The notes under the pieces: generated by a model
Told to the model about the DNA's origin: nothing
What the model saw: only the letters and a program-made list of their open reading frames with translations
The model's database searches: none
In this document: piece after piece, positions 12,494 through 23,662 of the stretch
Position numbering within the stretch: the first letter of the stretch is position 1
Layout: each line of letters opens with the position of its first letter
NCBI GenBank assembly: GCA_022059125.1
Contig: JAEUWY010000005.1
Location: 1,054,001 to 1,118,000, forward strand
Origin: Corynespora cassiicola
Lineage: Eukaryota; Ascomycota; Dothideomycetes; Pleosporales; Corynesporascaceae
Direction of reading: 5' to 3'
DNA: 64,000 nt
Program-made: the position numbers and the translations under genes

Positions 12494-13388
12494 TTTCAAG
12501 AGGCGGATACAGATAGCGCTGATTTGGCTCTGCATCAACTAAGACGGACTTCCAAGGCCCATTGCGTTGTCGCAAACATAACTCCTTACGATCTACATCC
12601 CACCCAAAGAATCGACCTAGGTCAACAGCAAAGCCTCAGCTTACGACTAGAGAGGGTCCAGAGAATCACGTTCTTGGCGCATGGCCTACCTGGCCTATTA
12701 GACCTGACACATCAATTCACCAACTACCTGCAGTTGGACGCCTGGAAGTTTATTCGATCGGAAAGGAAAGCCCTTATTCCATCTCTCGGTGTACAAACTA
12801 CACCTCATGCACTGGGTAGTCTTCGCAATACATGGCACTGTATTACGATGGATTTCCGTTTCTGGTTAGCTTTGCGACAGCTGGACGAACCCTGTTACAC
12901 GACAACAGAAGGCAGCTTACGACAATCATCTCTTTCGAGAAAAACTTTTGCGAGTATGTCAGCCGATGGAGAATGATTGAGAATAGATTGTGGCAGTGTT
13001 CCACTGCACAAATCCCCGGCGAGCCAAGGGCCAAGGACGATTCGGGAATTTTTGATGCGACACCAGCCACAACACCAGAATCCACAGGTTTCCTTACGGC
13101 GATCAAACTCCCTGCGCCGCTGATCGCCCTTGAGCACCCGGAAGACGATCGCTCCACCGCACATCACTGCCGAATCGAACACCATCACCGAAGCCATGCA
13201 AGTTTTTTTTCAATAAGGTGTATTACATGCACAGCATGTGTGCTACTGTTTAGAACAAGATATATACAAGAATCGGTCTTCGAAACTTTTCCAACCACGT
13301 GTCGAGCATATCATTACGAATACTCATGTCGGCATTCCATCAAAAGCTGGTTGACCCCAATGCCACTGTCAATGCGAAGCGCACGCGC
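12494..13388. other. 0.9 kb intergenic region
   Basis: Promoter flank of the carotenoid oxygenase and 3' flank of the pectate lyase. Overlapping short ORFs occur on both strands (for example 12832-13392) with no family resemblance. Confidence 0.5.
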
Positions 13389-14206
13389 TTAGCAAGACTT
13401 GAGGGTGCTGTACTGGCAGGCAGAAGAGGGACCCTTGGAAACGGACTTGGGCTCGTTTCCGGGAGTGGTTCCCTTGAACTCCTCGCAGATGGTCTTGACG
13501 GAGGAGGCGCAGGTGCCGGAGATGGTGGCAGAGTCACCGAAGTTGGAGTTGATGCCGGCAAGAACCTTACCGTTGTAGGCCTTGACGTTCTTGATGACGA
13601 CCTTGCGGGCAACGGAGTTCTTGCAGTTACCGCAGGCACGGTAGAGCTTGCCGAAGTCGACGACAGTGAAGCCGTCGATGGTAACGGTACCCTTGCCGTT
13701 GTGCTGGATGACCTTGTCATCAGCACCCTGGGCACCACCGCCAATGATGCTGGCGTTGCCGTCACCCTTGAGGGAGAGAGCATCCTCGCAGACGTTGGTC
13801 CACCAGACGTTGTTGATGGTGCAGCTGCCCTTGCAGTGAACCTGGTAGACTTTGTCAGCATGGTCGATGTCAGCAATGAGCTGAGAACACTTACACCCTC
13901 GATCTGGTCAGCACCAATGATGGCGTTCTTGAGGGTAGCGCCGTTGTTCAAGATGAAGACGGCGTCCTTGTCGCCACCCTCAGCCTGGCCACTGCACTTA
14001 ACGCCACGGCCGTAGGTCTTAAGACCACCGTCGAAGGTGCCAGAGATGACCTTGGCCTCCTTGTAGGTGACGGATCCCTTGGAAGAGGGGACGGGGAGGG
14101 AGGCACGCTTGGTGAGCTCGAAGAAGTTGTTGGGAGCCTGCTGAGCGGGGCCAGCGGCGATGGGGGCCACAAGGGCGAGGATGGAGGCGGCAATGGTGAA
14201 CTTCAT
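13389..14206 (-). CDS. Secreted pectate lyase, polysaccharide lyase family 3
   Basis: Exons 14206-13895 and 13841-13389 encode 254 aa, normal for PL3. The N-terminal [19 protein letters not shown] is a signal peptide. The mature part shows the PL3 right-handed helix core: [44 protein letters not shown], and RACGNCKNS with conserved paired cysteines. The enzyme cleaves de-esterified pectin by Ca2+-dependent beta-elimination in the plant cell wall, which suggests a plant-associated or saprotrophic lifestyle. The 53-nt intron (GTAAGT/CCAG) lies right before the VHC motif. Codon use is strongly C-ending, as expected for a highly expressed secreted enzyme. The opposite strand also stays open by chance. 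Confidence 0.92.
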
Positions 14207-14382
14207 TGTGATTGTTGGTTGGTTGAAAGATTCAAAAGAGTGATTCTTCGAAGTATTGGACAAGAATGAATGCTTAAAGAGAGTGTGTGTTAACGACTGG
14301 ATGCCACAGGCAAACGAAAGACTTGGTTAAGAGAATGGAAGAGATGATGCTCGATGGTTTGCAATCCTTCAGAGGAGCAGCA

Positions 14383-14392
14383 GTTTATATAC
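14383..14392 (-). promoter_or_regulatory. Probable TATA box of the pectate lyase gene
   Basis: The minus strand reads GTATATAAAC about 177 nt before the ATG, implying a 5' UTR of roughly 150 nt. The intervening leader is CA-rich and free of ATG-rich ORFs. Confidence 0.45.
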
Positions 14393-16886
14393 ACAATGGG
14401 CTCACGATGCTGTCGCCGCACACCCCTCCTCCCTCGCCGCCACTCTCCCGACCTGGATCCCTCATCGAACACTCTACCCGCCATCTCCACGGTACTCGAA
14501 TGGACCCAAATTCCATTAATTCGCCAGCTAATACCCAGAAGGTCCCCCGAGCCGACGCTACACGACCCATGCGAACCCTCTGAAACCATTCCACCGCTGG
14601 AAAAGGGATCATGGCTCTTGGCGGCGGAAATATTCAGGCTTGGCTGAAGCTTGGCAGACAACGCTCAGGGCGGCCTCGTTACCGTCCAGTTCAAGGTCGG
14701 AAGAGCCATTACTGTCTGTCCCTTGCAGCGGACCATGGCGATTCAGCTCTCCGAGGGCTCGATGGTCTGCGCCTCTTCACCGCATCCAGACCACGCCGAT
14801 GCCGTCCTTCGTGCCCGCGTTTCGCACGCGCGCAAGACACACGGAAGACCTTTGCGGCTTCGCGGAGCTCTCTAGCGGCATAGAAATTGAATGAGCAGGT
14901 CTACAGGGCAATGCCGTACAAGGCGCCATTGCGTATCATCAATCTTCTTCGAGCTTGTCTGCTTCGGGGCGTTTCTAGATACGGGCGTGTTTCAGCTTTG
15001 GCAACCGGGGTTATTCCTCCAATGGGACATTGGGTCTGGAACCATCACCATCCCGGACGCCCATCGAGGCCTCGTCCTCGTCCGTTTCAACGACTGCCAA
15101 CTATATTTGGTCGGAATTTGGCACCTGTCAGCCGTAGCCCGCCTGTTCCTGCAAGCCTTCGCCGCCCGCGCCGCTCCATATCTCTTGAATGAGCTCGGAA
15201 CGGAAACAGTCCCTCCTATTCTCTAAGCGAACAATGTTCTCCACGCGCGCGCATCACGGAATTTATTTTACCCCACTGCTGGCCAACGCACACCGCGTAG
15301 AAAATATTAAGGAGAAAACATGGGCGCTACTGCATGCTCGCTTGGGTTCCTGACTTTCCGAAATAGTTGGGCTGTCTCCAGTTATTGTTCTGCTGGGTGT
15401 ACCGTTCTACTTCCATCTTGGCAGATGAAAGTGGAGCGAGTGAGAAGCCAAGCTTTCCTAAGCTTTCATTTGCCTTCGGCCTCTCTGCGGTGGAGTAGGG
15501 TGTTTCGTGGAAATCTCTGGCAGCCTGACACTCGCTCAGATTCCAGCAATCAAGAGGAGGTCACATAAGGCAGCCATGTGTCGTGTCGGTTCGCAGCAGG
15601 CGGCAGGAGGATGAAAGAGTACGAAAATTCGATAACGGCATTGGACGAATCGAGTCTGCCATGGCGGGGATAACACGAGGACGGGATCGCGTGCATGAAG
15701 TTAAGCTTCTTTGAACGCGGCCTAGCCGGCAAACCAAAGATTGAGGCCAAATGACCTGAAATTCCTGTCCCTCGAGGCGAATCCGACCAACCGATCATGG
15801 CAATAGCGAGAACATGTCAATTCTGCAATCTCAGTTGCCTCATCTTGCACGCGAAGTGCGCGCCCAAGCACAACTCCTTTCGCTGGGCATGCATGAACCT
15901 CGGAAATGGCTTGCCGATTTCTCGACCTAGTAGAAACGAAACGAACGATATTGCGCGCATACACCTACCCGCGAGGTGCGGTGTAAGTCATGGTGGTGGT
16001 CTGAGTGGAATCAGGGTACCCAAATCATCCGTTCACCAGGTCTTCCCCCCCCCGTCGCCCAGATACTCAAAGAGAGTGGTGTGGATAAGGTGCGGTCTGC
16101 GGGTGTGGGGCAGGCGCTGAAACGCAAAAGTCTCGACCAGGTCCGCGGGCGCGCCCAAAGACTTTCTAGCTTCCACGGGATCCGGGACAGGATGAGGTGG
16201 CGGCAGCATGACAGTCAAAACAACGCGCCCCCTACACCGTTACCCAGGAGTGCGGCAGAGGTCTGACATATGCGCGCGCCGCCCCCTGGCTCATCTCGCG
16301 CTGCAGTCTAGATGCTGCAAGGCACCAGGAACAACACCGGCTTGTTCCGCCGGTTGCAAGCTGTATCAACCTGGACGTCCTACTTGTTCGCCCTGCCGGG
16401 TGGGGTGAAGGATCGCAATCGGAGCGATTTGCAGCGACGAATACGAGATGTTTTGCTTGATGTCAAGATGAAAAAAAATCGACCAAGGGATCGGTGACAC
16501 GGGTGATTGTGAGATTGAGTTTGATTGCACACGGCTACTTGTTCCGAAGGCGAAGAAAAAGATGGAGACGCTGCGCATAGACGAATTGAGTTGTGAGAGC
16601 TGCTTGGCCAACTTTTGTCGTCTTTCGGCGAGAACGCGCCCCATTTGTTTCTCCAATTTATTCGTCTACTACGACATGAACTGGTATTGTTCGGTTGAGC
16701 ACTCATCATCTCAACATCATTTGCAGAAGCCATTTGCTTGATGAAGCGCGGTGATGCCAAGCTCACAAAGCTTCATCAGATCATTCTGTTGAACCCCCAT
16801 CATGATTATGATAGCTGTATTCATCGCAATACTAATGATAGCTTGATTACAGGCAAACATCGAACATTTAGTACCATGTAAATCAT
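14393..16886. other. 2.5 kb gene-poor region
   Basis: Several short plus-strand ORFs overlap here (14611-14883, 14640-14894, 14891-15226, 15797-16120), and minus-strand ones at 16366-16766. None has a recognisable domain, an initiator context or consistent splice sites that would join them. A decayed gene around 14.6-15.2 kb cannot be excluded. I see no transposon ends. Confidence 0.5.
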
Positions 16887-18841
16887 CTACAGCCGGGCTG
16901 CCCCTTGGCCTTCGTTCGTACCGAAACGCCCATCATCAGCCTTGATCAAATCCGCTCCTTTTTCTGCAACAGCATAGGTTGTGCTCATAATATTCCCACT
17001 TACATGTCCAGGGAAAACGCTTGCATCGACAACTCTCAATCCCTTCACGATATTCCTTCTCCCGTCAATTACTCTCAGTTTGTCGTCCACCACTTCTCCC
17101 ATGGAAGCAGTGCCGATCAAATGGTATTGCGTCGAGATGTGGTTCTTGACGTATTCTACCCTCTGTTCCTCTGTCTCGAGGGCGTTGGAGGGAGGTGGCA
17201 ACACCCTCTCACCTAGCGACTTTTTCACCAACGGGTGTTTAGACACAGCGTCGAGCCACCTCATCCCCTCTGCCAATATTTTCGCATCGACCTCGTTCCG
17301 GAAGTAGCCAGGGTCAATGACTGGAGGTTTTTGAGGGTCAGAGGTAGATATGTGGACCGTTCCTCGGGATAATGGGTGTTCCAAACACATTATTAGTGAG
17401 ACACGATTCTTGCCTAGCGGTGGAGGTGCGAAAAACTGGACTTGGCTGCTGCCGGCGCTTACGTCCAACTGAGCAGGTATGCAGAATGTCTGCAGATTTG
17501 CGAAAGTCGGGTCTGCTAATTGATCCACGATAGCCTATCCCGAATAAACTCAGTATGTGGCCTTTGTACAGGTGAACAGGGGCCTCTTACCTTCTCCTGT
17601 GCTTTCTCAAACTTGGTCCGCGCCAAGCTCTTCTCCTGAATTTCCTTGACTGTTTTTTCGACACCTCGATCGCCAACAAGGCTTGCGTAACTGACAAACC
17701 CCATCAGCATCCCCGGGCTTCCGTATGGTCCCTTCTGAGTTTTCTCGTATATCTCAAGCTGGGCTTTGGCATAATCCTCGTTCTGCAATGCATCCATGCT
17801 CAAGACACCGTCTTTCAGGTCGAAAACCATTCCACCAAGGACATGGTCCTGAAAATTTGCACCCACGGACTTGTTCTCGATGACACATTTCACCCCAGCC
17901 TTGTTCAAAACTTCGGGATCTCCGATGCCTGACAACTCAAGTAGCTGAGGGGTTTGTACTACCCCTGCCGATAGGACGACTTCTCTCCCGGCCTTGACAC
18001 GATGCGAACGACCGGAATGCACGAACTCGACACCAACAGCACAGTTCCCTTCCAAGAGAATCTTGGTAGCGTATGCTTCGGTCAAGACACGTAGGTTACC
18101 TCTTTGTAGATTGGGCCGCAAGTATCCTGTGGCCGCGTACGACCTATTGCCTGGATCGGACGATCGATCAACGGCAGCGAGTGACGAGTAGAATCCCATG
18201 TGATCCCCGCTCCAAGCATCGGAAAGTGTAGATGGCTTTCCGTTGACATCGTACGCCGCCCTGCAGAAATCTTCTTCCAATGGCATATAATGGTCGTTGA
18301 AGCTGGTGTGGATGGGGCCTTCTGACCCATGGTACCTCTCCTTGGCAGCATGGGGCATAAACCTTTTGTCTGAAGACAGGGCCGATGGGTTGGGAATATC
18401 GAGTTTCTGATGCTTTCGGAAATACGGCACCAGTTCGTCCCAGCTCCAGCCTTGATTACCCATCTCAGCCCAGCTATCATAGTCCTTCTTCGACCCGCGC
18501 ACGTACATCAAATAATTGATAGCAGAGCTTCCTCCAAGAACCTTGCCTCGCGGCATCGAATACGTTTTTCCTCCAGCATTCGGCTGAGGAATCGAGGACA
18601 TGCACCAATCGTACTCCGGGCGGCCGATCATAGCCGGATACAGCGAGGGGGTTGATATCATCTTGTCGTCCATGCGGTTCTTCCCTGCCTCAATCACGCC
18701 GACGCGAACGGATGGGTTTTCGGTCAATCGGGCGGCTACGACCAGGCCCGCGGTCCCGCCGCCAACGACGACATAGTCGAAACTTTGAGACGTAAACTCG
18801 GAAAGCGGACATAATACTGGACCAGTACTTGGTGGCGACAT
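16887..18841 (-). CDS. GMC-family FAD oxidoreductase (choline dehydrogenase/alcohol oxidase-like) with PTS1
   Basis: Exons 18841-17591 and 17534-16887 encode 632 aa. The FAD-binding motif is YVVVGGGTAGLVVAARL, GMC signature 1 is around GKVLGGSSAINYLMYVRG, and signature 2 is around GREVVLSAGVVQTPQLLELSGIG. The C-terminal domain has the active-site segment YHLIGTASMG and PGHVSGNIMSTTYAVAEKGADL. The family oxidises alcohols, including choline, aryl alcohols and polyols, with FAD. There is no signal peptide, and the protein ends in Ala-Arg-Leu, an acceptable peroxisomal targeting signal 1. A peroxisomal oxidase producing H2O2 is therefore likely. The 56-nt intron is GTAAGA/ATAG. It has no coding neighbour within 500 bp. 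Confidence 0.9.
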
Positions 18842-19432
18842 TGTGGAATCTGATCACATCAGACCAAAAGCTGGGTCCTATGACGATACAAAAGATAATA
18901 AGAGGCTAACTGGGGGTGCTGTGGAGGGCTTGAGGTGAGGTCTTGTATGGCCTCCCCGCATCTTGTGGATGCGCACAACCGGCTCTGCTACGCGGGCTGT
19001 TCCGAACCTTCAAGATCTAGCAAATCCTATCTCTAGACTGAAAGAGTGTGGCGCTTGGGCCTAAACGATCGTCGTTTTGGATGCGGGGGTTCAGAATGCG
19101 GGGAAGCAAGTCCGCTCGCACTATTTGAACCTTCGATCTGGATCATGACGAGCGCGAACCCCTCTCTCGCTTTTCCTCGTCTTTCTTTTTTTTCCCCTCC
19201 CCATAGGATTTCTTTAAGCGCTCTTCGTTTTTCTTTCCCATCCAAATCACCCTTTTGACTCAACATTGCATCGTGTTTCGTGTGGGAGACAACGTTAGGA
19301 TTACCATTAGATCGTAAGTAGCGAGTCGTGAAATCCTACACAGTGCTAAGACTTCATGCTAAGCCCAAACCGTACAGATACCAAGGCCCCCGTGACCGTG
19401 AACGCCAAAGAGATGTCGCACCCCGTTCTCCC
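18842..19432. other. Intergenic promoter region, pyrimidine-rich
   Basis: Upstream of the GMC gene and downstream of the SLATT gene. It contains a CT-rich tract near 19170-19205. No supported gene. Confidence 0.5.
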
Positions 19433-20479
19433 TTAATCCCGTCTATGGAAATGGATTTCATCTTCGATGTCCCGGCCAATCCTTCCTAGATAGCTCCTTT
19501 GTCTTTCGGCGTCTCGTTCCACCTCTCTGCCTGCCTCCCTACCTAGCTCGCTGATGCGATTCGCTCTTCTTTCAACCTCTCTCTCGAAATCCCTGACTCC
19601 ACCAATAACCTCAGCTCCTCTGCGCTCGGCCTCCTTCTCAGCATCCCTTGCTCCATCGACGACGCGTGATTTTCTCTCCTCGATCTCTCTCTCCGCCCTG
19701 GCCCTTCCATTCTCGATGTCCCTTTCTACATCTTTCTCGTAGCCTGCCAGCCTATCTTGTTCCTTTTTTGCAAGGCCCTCTAGGAAATCGGCAACCTTGT
19801 GTCCATACTTCATCTCCAGCTCTTTGAGCCTGCTGTCTTGTAGCGTTGAAAACGTGCCTGCTAGCTTGGGGACCTGCGGATTCATGGCGCTCGTCCGATT
19901 CCGGATATCGCTGACGGATATGTAGTTGTCGGGGGTGTTGGTCTGCACGTCGGCCTTCACCTCCTCATACATTGTCTCAATGACACGGACGACTTCGTGG
20001 ACGTCGAGCCTGCAGTCCGGCCGACTGAAATCACGCTCCCGTTGTTCAATGTATTCCCTGACCTTCTTCCACTCGTTCTCGTAGTACCGGATACGATTCG
20101 GTAAGCCGCTGCCTTTCAGGTACGTCAGCAAGCCTGCGATGACGGTGTTGATTGCTCCGAACGCCGTGATTGATACGTGATTCGAGTTGGCAGCGCCCAT
20201 GGCCGTTAGGGACGCCGCGACGATGACCTGGATTCCGAGACAAGAGTTGATGAGCCAGCTGGAAAACTTGTAGCCCCGTTTGGCGGCCTGTTCGCGATGT
20301 ACTACGCGGTTGTAGATTCCGAGATTGGGTGCAGCTCGTCCGTCGAAGTGAAGGTTGTTGTGCGATAGGTCGGGAAGGGTGTTGGTGGTTGAGGTTGCGA
20401 AGGATCGTGTTGAGTGGATACCCACCATGTGGCGGAAGATGGCAAGCTGGTCGGATGTTTCGATTATCTTTTTGTACAT
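19433..20479 (-). CDS. SLATT_fungal-domain protein: two-TM predicted effector with long charged coiled-coil tail
   Basis: An intronless 348-aa ORF. After a ~90-residue N-terminal part (LAIFRHMVGI, HREQAAKRGYKFSSW) come two hydrophobic helices, LINSCLGIQVIVAASLTAMG and ITAFGAINTVIAGLLTYLKG. Next is the motif GSGLPNRIRYYENEWKKV. This arrangement matches the fungal SLATT family (SMODS and SLOG-associating 2TM effector domain). By comparative genomics that family is proposed to form membrane pores in nucleotide-signalled conflict systems. The last ~130 residues are almost entirely charged, with repeated ERE/RAE/EVER patterns, likely one long amphipathic or single alpha-helix. I chose the first ATG; a second in-frame ATG is at 20428. 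No SMODS nucleotidyltransferase, SLOG or NLR gene is visible within the window. Confidence 0.75.
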   Translation of the reverse strand: MYKKIIETSDQLAIFRHMVGIHSTRSFATSTTNTLPDLSHNNLHFDGRAAPNLGIYNRVVHREQAAKRGYKFSSWLINSCLGIQVIVAASLTAMGAANSNHVSITAFGAINTVIAGLLTYLKGSGLPNRIRYYENEWKKVREYIEQRERDFSRPDCRLDVHEVVRVIETMYEEVKADVQTNTPDNYISVSDIRNRTSAMNPQVPKLAGTFSTLQDSRLKELEMKYGHKVADFLEGLAKKEQDRLAGYEKDVERDIENGRARAEREIEERKSRVVDGARDAEKEAERRGAEVIGGVRDFEREVERRANRISELGREAGREVERDAERQRSYLGRIGRDIEDEIHFHRRD

Positions 20480-22186
20480 TAGTAAACAATGAAGCCATTT
20501 AAATACTTCAAGATGCTCACTGTTCCTCGTCGCATTGTATTGGGAGGCTGTTGTAGAGTGCTGCCTGACATGCCCTCCTCCACTGAACTGATCCGGTCCC
20601 TGCCTCCCGGCCGAAAGGCTGAAGGTATGTAGTCCATGGTCTTGTCTCTATAGCGGCCTCGGAATTAAACAGTAGGTAGGTAGCCAGGCTTTGGAGGGAA
20701 GATGGTCTCTCTTGCGCGTGCAGAGCACTCAATATATCCACGACGCACACCTTGCGCATGGCAATCTACATTCAGCTCCCCACCAGCACATACCCCTCCA
20801 AATGCACACCACTTCGCACATCGCTGAGGAATTTCCACTCGCCAATCCACCTCGCAATCATACACCCGCATGCCTTATCCAAGCCCTCTCTTCGGCGAGG
20901 CTGCGCCCAATCCACACCATCCCGATGCACGTGCTTATAATTTCCTCCCAGTCAGTCTGGCCGCGGCATGCGGTTTATGCCCTTTGCGGGATGGCTCAGT
21001 TGATCGATCGCTTCGTGATGCTCAATCGGGCGCGAAGGATGCATATCCAGCTCAGCCGCGATGGTCGGACTTCCCGCTTTGCGGTGTGTTGGTGGGGGAT
21101 TCAGCTCGGGTAGCGGACGCCACGAGCAGGGGCTCAGATGCGATGCGTGCATGTGGAATGAGGGGTCCAATTTGATGACAGAAAAGAAGCAGAGATAGCA
21201 GAGATTGAAGTCGCATGAATATGCGGGGATGGAGGGGTGACATAATGGGCTGTGGTTGGCAGGTGGAAATTAGAAGTGCCATTGTGTGCTTTTTAAACAA
21301 AAACTCCTTTGGGGACGGAGAATAGGAGGGAATCACGAAAAGAAATGGGTTTTATCGATTGCGTGTAGTGAAATAAGGTTATCTATCGGGATCTAAATGT
21401 AAAATGTATATTTAGCAAAATGATGCGGAGAAAAGGAGTTTTCTATGCGACCACCTGGTCAGTAAGTATGATGGCGTTGTTCGGATGCCGAGGCCTAGAC
21501 AAGATCTCTGTTTCAACATACAAAGAGCAAAAATGTTCTAGAATTAGCATTTCTTATTCAGTCTTGCGGACTTAGAAACCAGCGAGCCAGTAATGCTGAG
21601 GTGAGTATGGAGTTTTACGTCGACTCCGTCCGAGCGGCCCAAAATTAAGAAGTTAACTGATTCAATATCCTAGAATCTTTTCAAGCAGTGATTCTGAACA
21701 TAATTGTAGGCCTCTTTAATACCGTAACAGCGGGTTTAATACATATTTGTAACTTTACCTTCGTTGCATTCAATCTAGATTTTACATCAGATATTTGAAT
21801 TGTAACTTTGACATGAGTCAAAATATTTTCAGCAAATAAGGAGGGCCTTTAAGCCTCCCACTGGTTTTCATCTAAGGCTGAAATGTTCTTCATCGAGTGA
21901 TCCTCGGAAACCTTCAGCCAGTGAGTTGCTACTGGCTGATGGAGTAGACATTGATTGGTCGTTTAAAGCACTAAGCGTTTACTCAACACTAATGGGGTTC
22001 GGTATCCACTCCGAATTACTCAACTTGAGAACTTTTGAATGTCGCAACTGTTCCCAGAAGTAGTTTAATCAGATTGTCGTGTACAATTTAAAAAATGTTA
22101 TCATTTTCCAGCCTGGCCAATTTTTTCCCTCCAACATATCGCTTTCTACAGTTTCGAAACACTGCATATCCAAATTCATAGCAAAG
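20480..22186. other. 1.7 kb intergenic region, AT-rich toward the right
   Basis: From 20.5 to 21.2 kb short ORFs overlap on both strands without motifs. From 21.3 to 22.2 kb the sequence becomes AT-rich and has no long frame. No transposon remnant is recognisable by eye. Confidence 0.5.
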
Positions 22187-23231
22187 ATGAGTGCACTGAA
22201 AAACATCGTCTGGGTTGGAGTTAGTTACAACATTAATCATAATATTTTCTGTGATGATGAGCACACAGGCTGGCAAGTTGGGGCTTCCCATTCTCAAACT
22301 CGCCCTTGCTACTGGGAAATACAAGATCAAATTGCTTGTGCGGAATCCCGTAGATGAATACTCGAATCTTCCGACCAACCAGATTTCGGTACACCAGGTC
22401 GACTATAGAGACCACCCCAATTTAGTTCACCATCTCCAAGGTCAGGACGCCATAGTCGTATTCACTAGTCTTCTACCGGGCACTGGTCTGGATACAAAAC
22501 AGATTGCGCTGGTCAATGCTGCAATCGATGCGGGAGTAAAATATTTCATCCCATCCGAATGGGCTCTCGACACAGCCGGCATCATGGGCAGTGCGAGTGA
22601 TAGGGTTGGGCCTACACTACCGACAAATATGGTGCTTGCGCCAAAGCGGGCGACACACAACTACTTGTTGTGCCGTGCAGCAGAGCACAAGATCCATTTT
22701 GCTGCTGTGTACCCTGGTGTGATTTTAGAGCGATGTAAGTTATTTCTAGGTGGACAGTTAAAAATTGTTTTTAACAATTGCACAGGTCTTGAGGTAAAAT
22801 TCCTCAATTTAGACTTCAAGAACCACACGGCCATCCTGCCTGACGAAGGGATCAATCCTTTTCCAGCCTCGACTATGGTTTCGGTTTCCAAAGCAGTCAT
22901 GTCGCTTTTCGATGACCCTTCCAAGATCAGCAATCGATTTTATCATATCGCGGACGGAGTTCTGACGCAGAAGGAGGTAGTCAGAATCGCCGAGGAAGTA
23001 TCGTGTGTCACGTGGAAGACGAGTTCATTCTCTATCGAAGCTGCCAGACTTGCAGCGCTAGAGAGCATAGAAAAAGGGACGTATGCGTCGGCTGATCTCG
23101 CAGGATCTCTCACAACGCCGTTCTTTGGGGGTATTCAAGTATGGACTCATGTTGATAACAAGGCACTAGGCGTCGAGGATGACGTAGATTTAAGGGAGGA
23201 AATGAGGAGGCTGGTTCGAGAGCGCCTCTAA
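22187..23231 (+). CDS. NmrA-like / isoflavone reductase-like NAD(P)-binding protein
   Basis: Three exons (22187-22219, 22269-22734, 22786-23231) encode 314 aa. Removing the first 49-nt intron creates the Rossmann motif VGAGKLGLP, with the glycine loop split across the junction. This is strong support for the start at 22187. Other markers are DAIVVFTSLLP, AGVKYFIPSEWALD and the lysine region APKRATHNYL. The family (NmrA, PCBER, isoflavone reductase) covers small NADPH reductases of phenylpropanoids and redox-sensing regulators. The second intron is 51 nt and so reads through in frame, but it has GTAAGT/CACAG boundaries. It converges with a secreted FAD oxidase 430 bp away. Specific reaction unknown. 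Confidence 0.85.
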
Positions 23232-23662
23232 GAGCTGTCGCATGGCACACCCTGGTCCCATATCGGCCTAAACGGAGCAATTAGGGTACCGCCCCAGAAT
23301 ATACATCTATCTCATGAAAACCTATGCTCAGCAGCACTCTGGCAAGTTAGGTCTACGAATAACTGTACTGGGGACCTCTGTGATTATCTGACTGGGGGTG
23401 ATATATTGGGCGTGCTCTGCAGTGCGCACTTGGTATCCATGTTGCGCGCCAAGAAACGCGCCAAGAAACGCGCTGGAGTGAACGCGACGCGTCGTCCAGC
23501 TCAGATTCATTACCTCTTCACAGCCTCACTAATGTACGACAACAGCTTGGCCATACATAACCGGGATGATCAGGCTCGAATTTTACCAAGGTTGATTACA
23601 TTAAGTCAGAAGTATGTATCTCGGTGTGAACTTGTTTCTATCGACGGATTCGTGCCTGTCTC
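23232..23662. other. Convergent 3' intergenic region
   Basis: Holds the 3' flanks of the NmrA-like and FAD-oxidase genes and one short tandem duplication (listed separately). No gene. Confidence 0.55.
23445..23468. repeat. 12-nt direct repeat, two copies
   Basis: The unit cgcgccaagaaa occurs twice head to tail, followed by a partial cgcgc. It lies in the intergenic 3' flank and has no evident function. Confidence 0.8.

Noticed and set aside
13299..14015. 238-codon plus-strand ORF opposite the pectate lyase
   Set aside because: Low-complexity Gly/Val/Ala translation. It is the antisense of a C-ending-codon gene whose product, signal peptide and splice site are convincing.
14611..15226. Cluster of overlapping plus-strand ORFs upstream of the pectate lyase
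   Set aside because: Three frames are open together in a GC-rich stretch. No consistent splice model or family was found.
20985..21040. tRNA-like start (gggatggctcagttgatcgatcgc)
   Set aside because: It resembles a D-arm, but no anticodon stem, no GGTTCGAA-type T-loop and no acceptor pairing follow. Not a tRNA.
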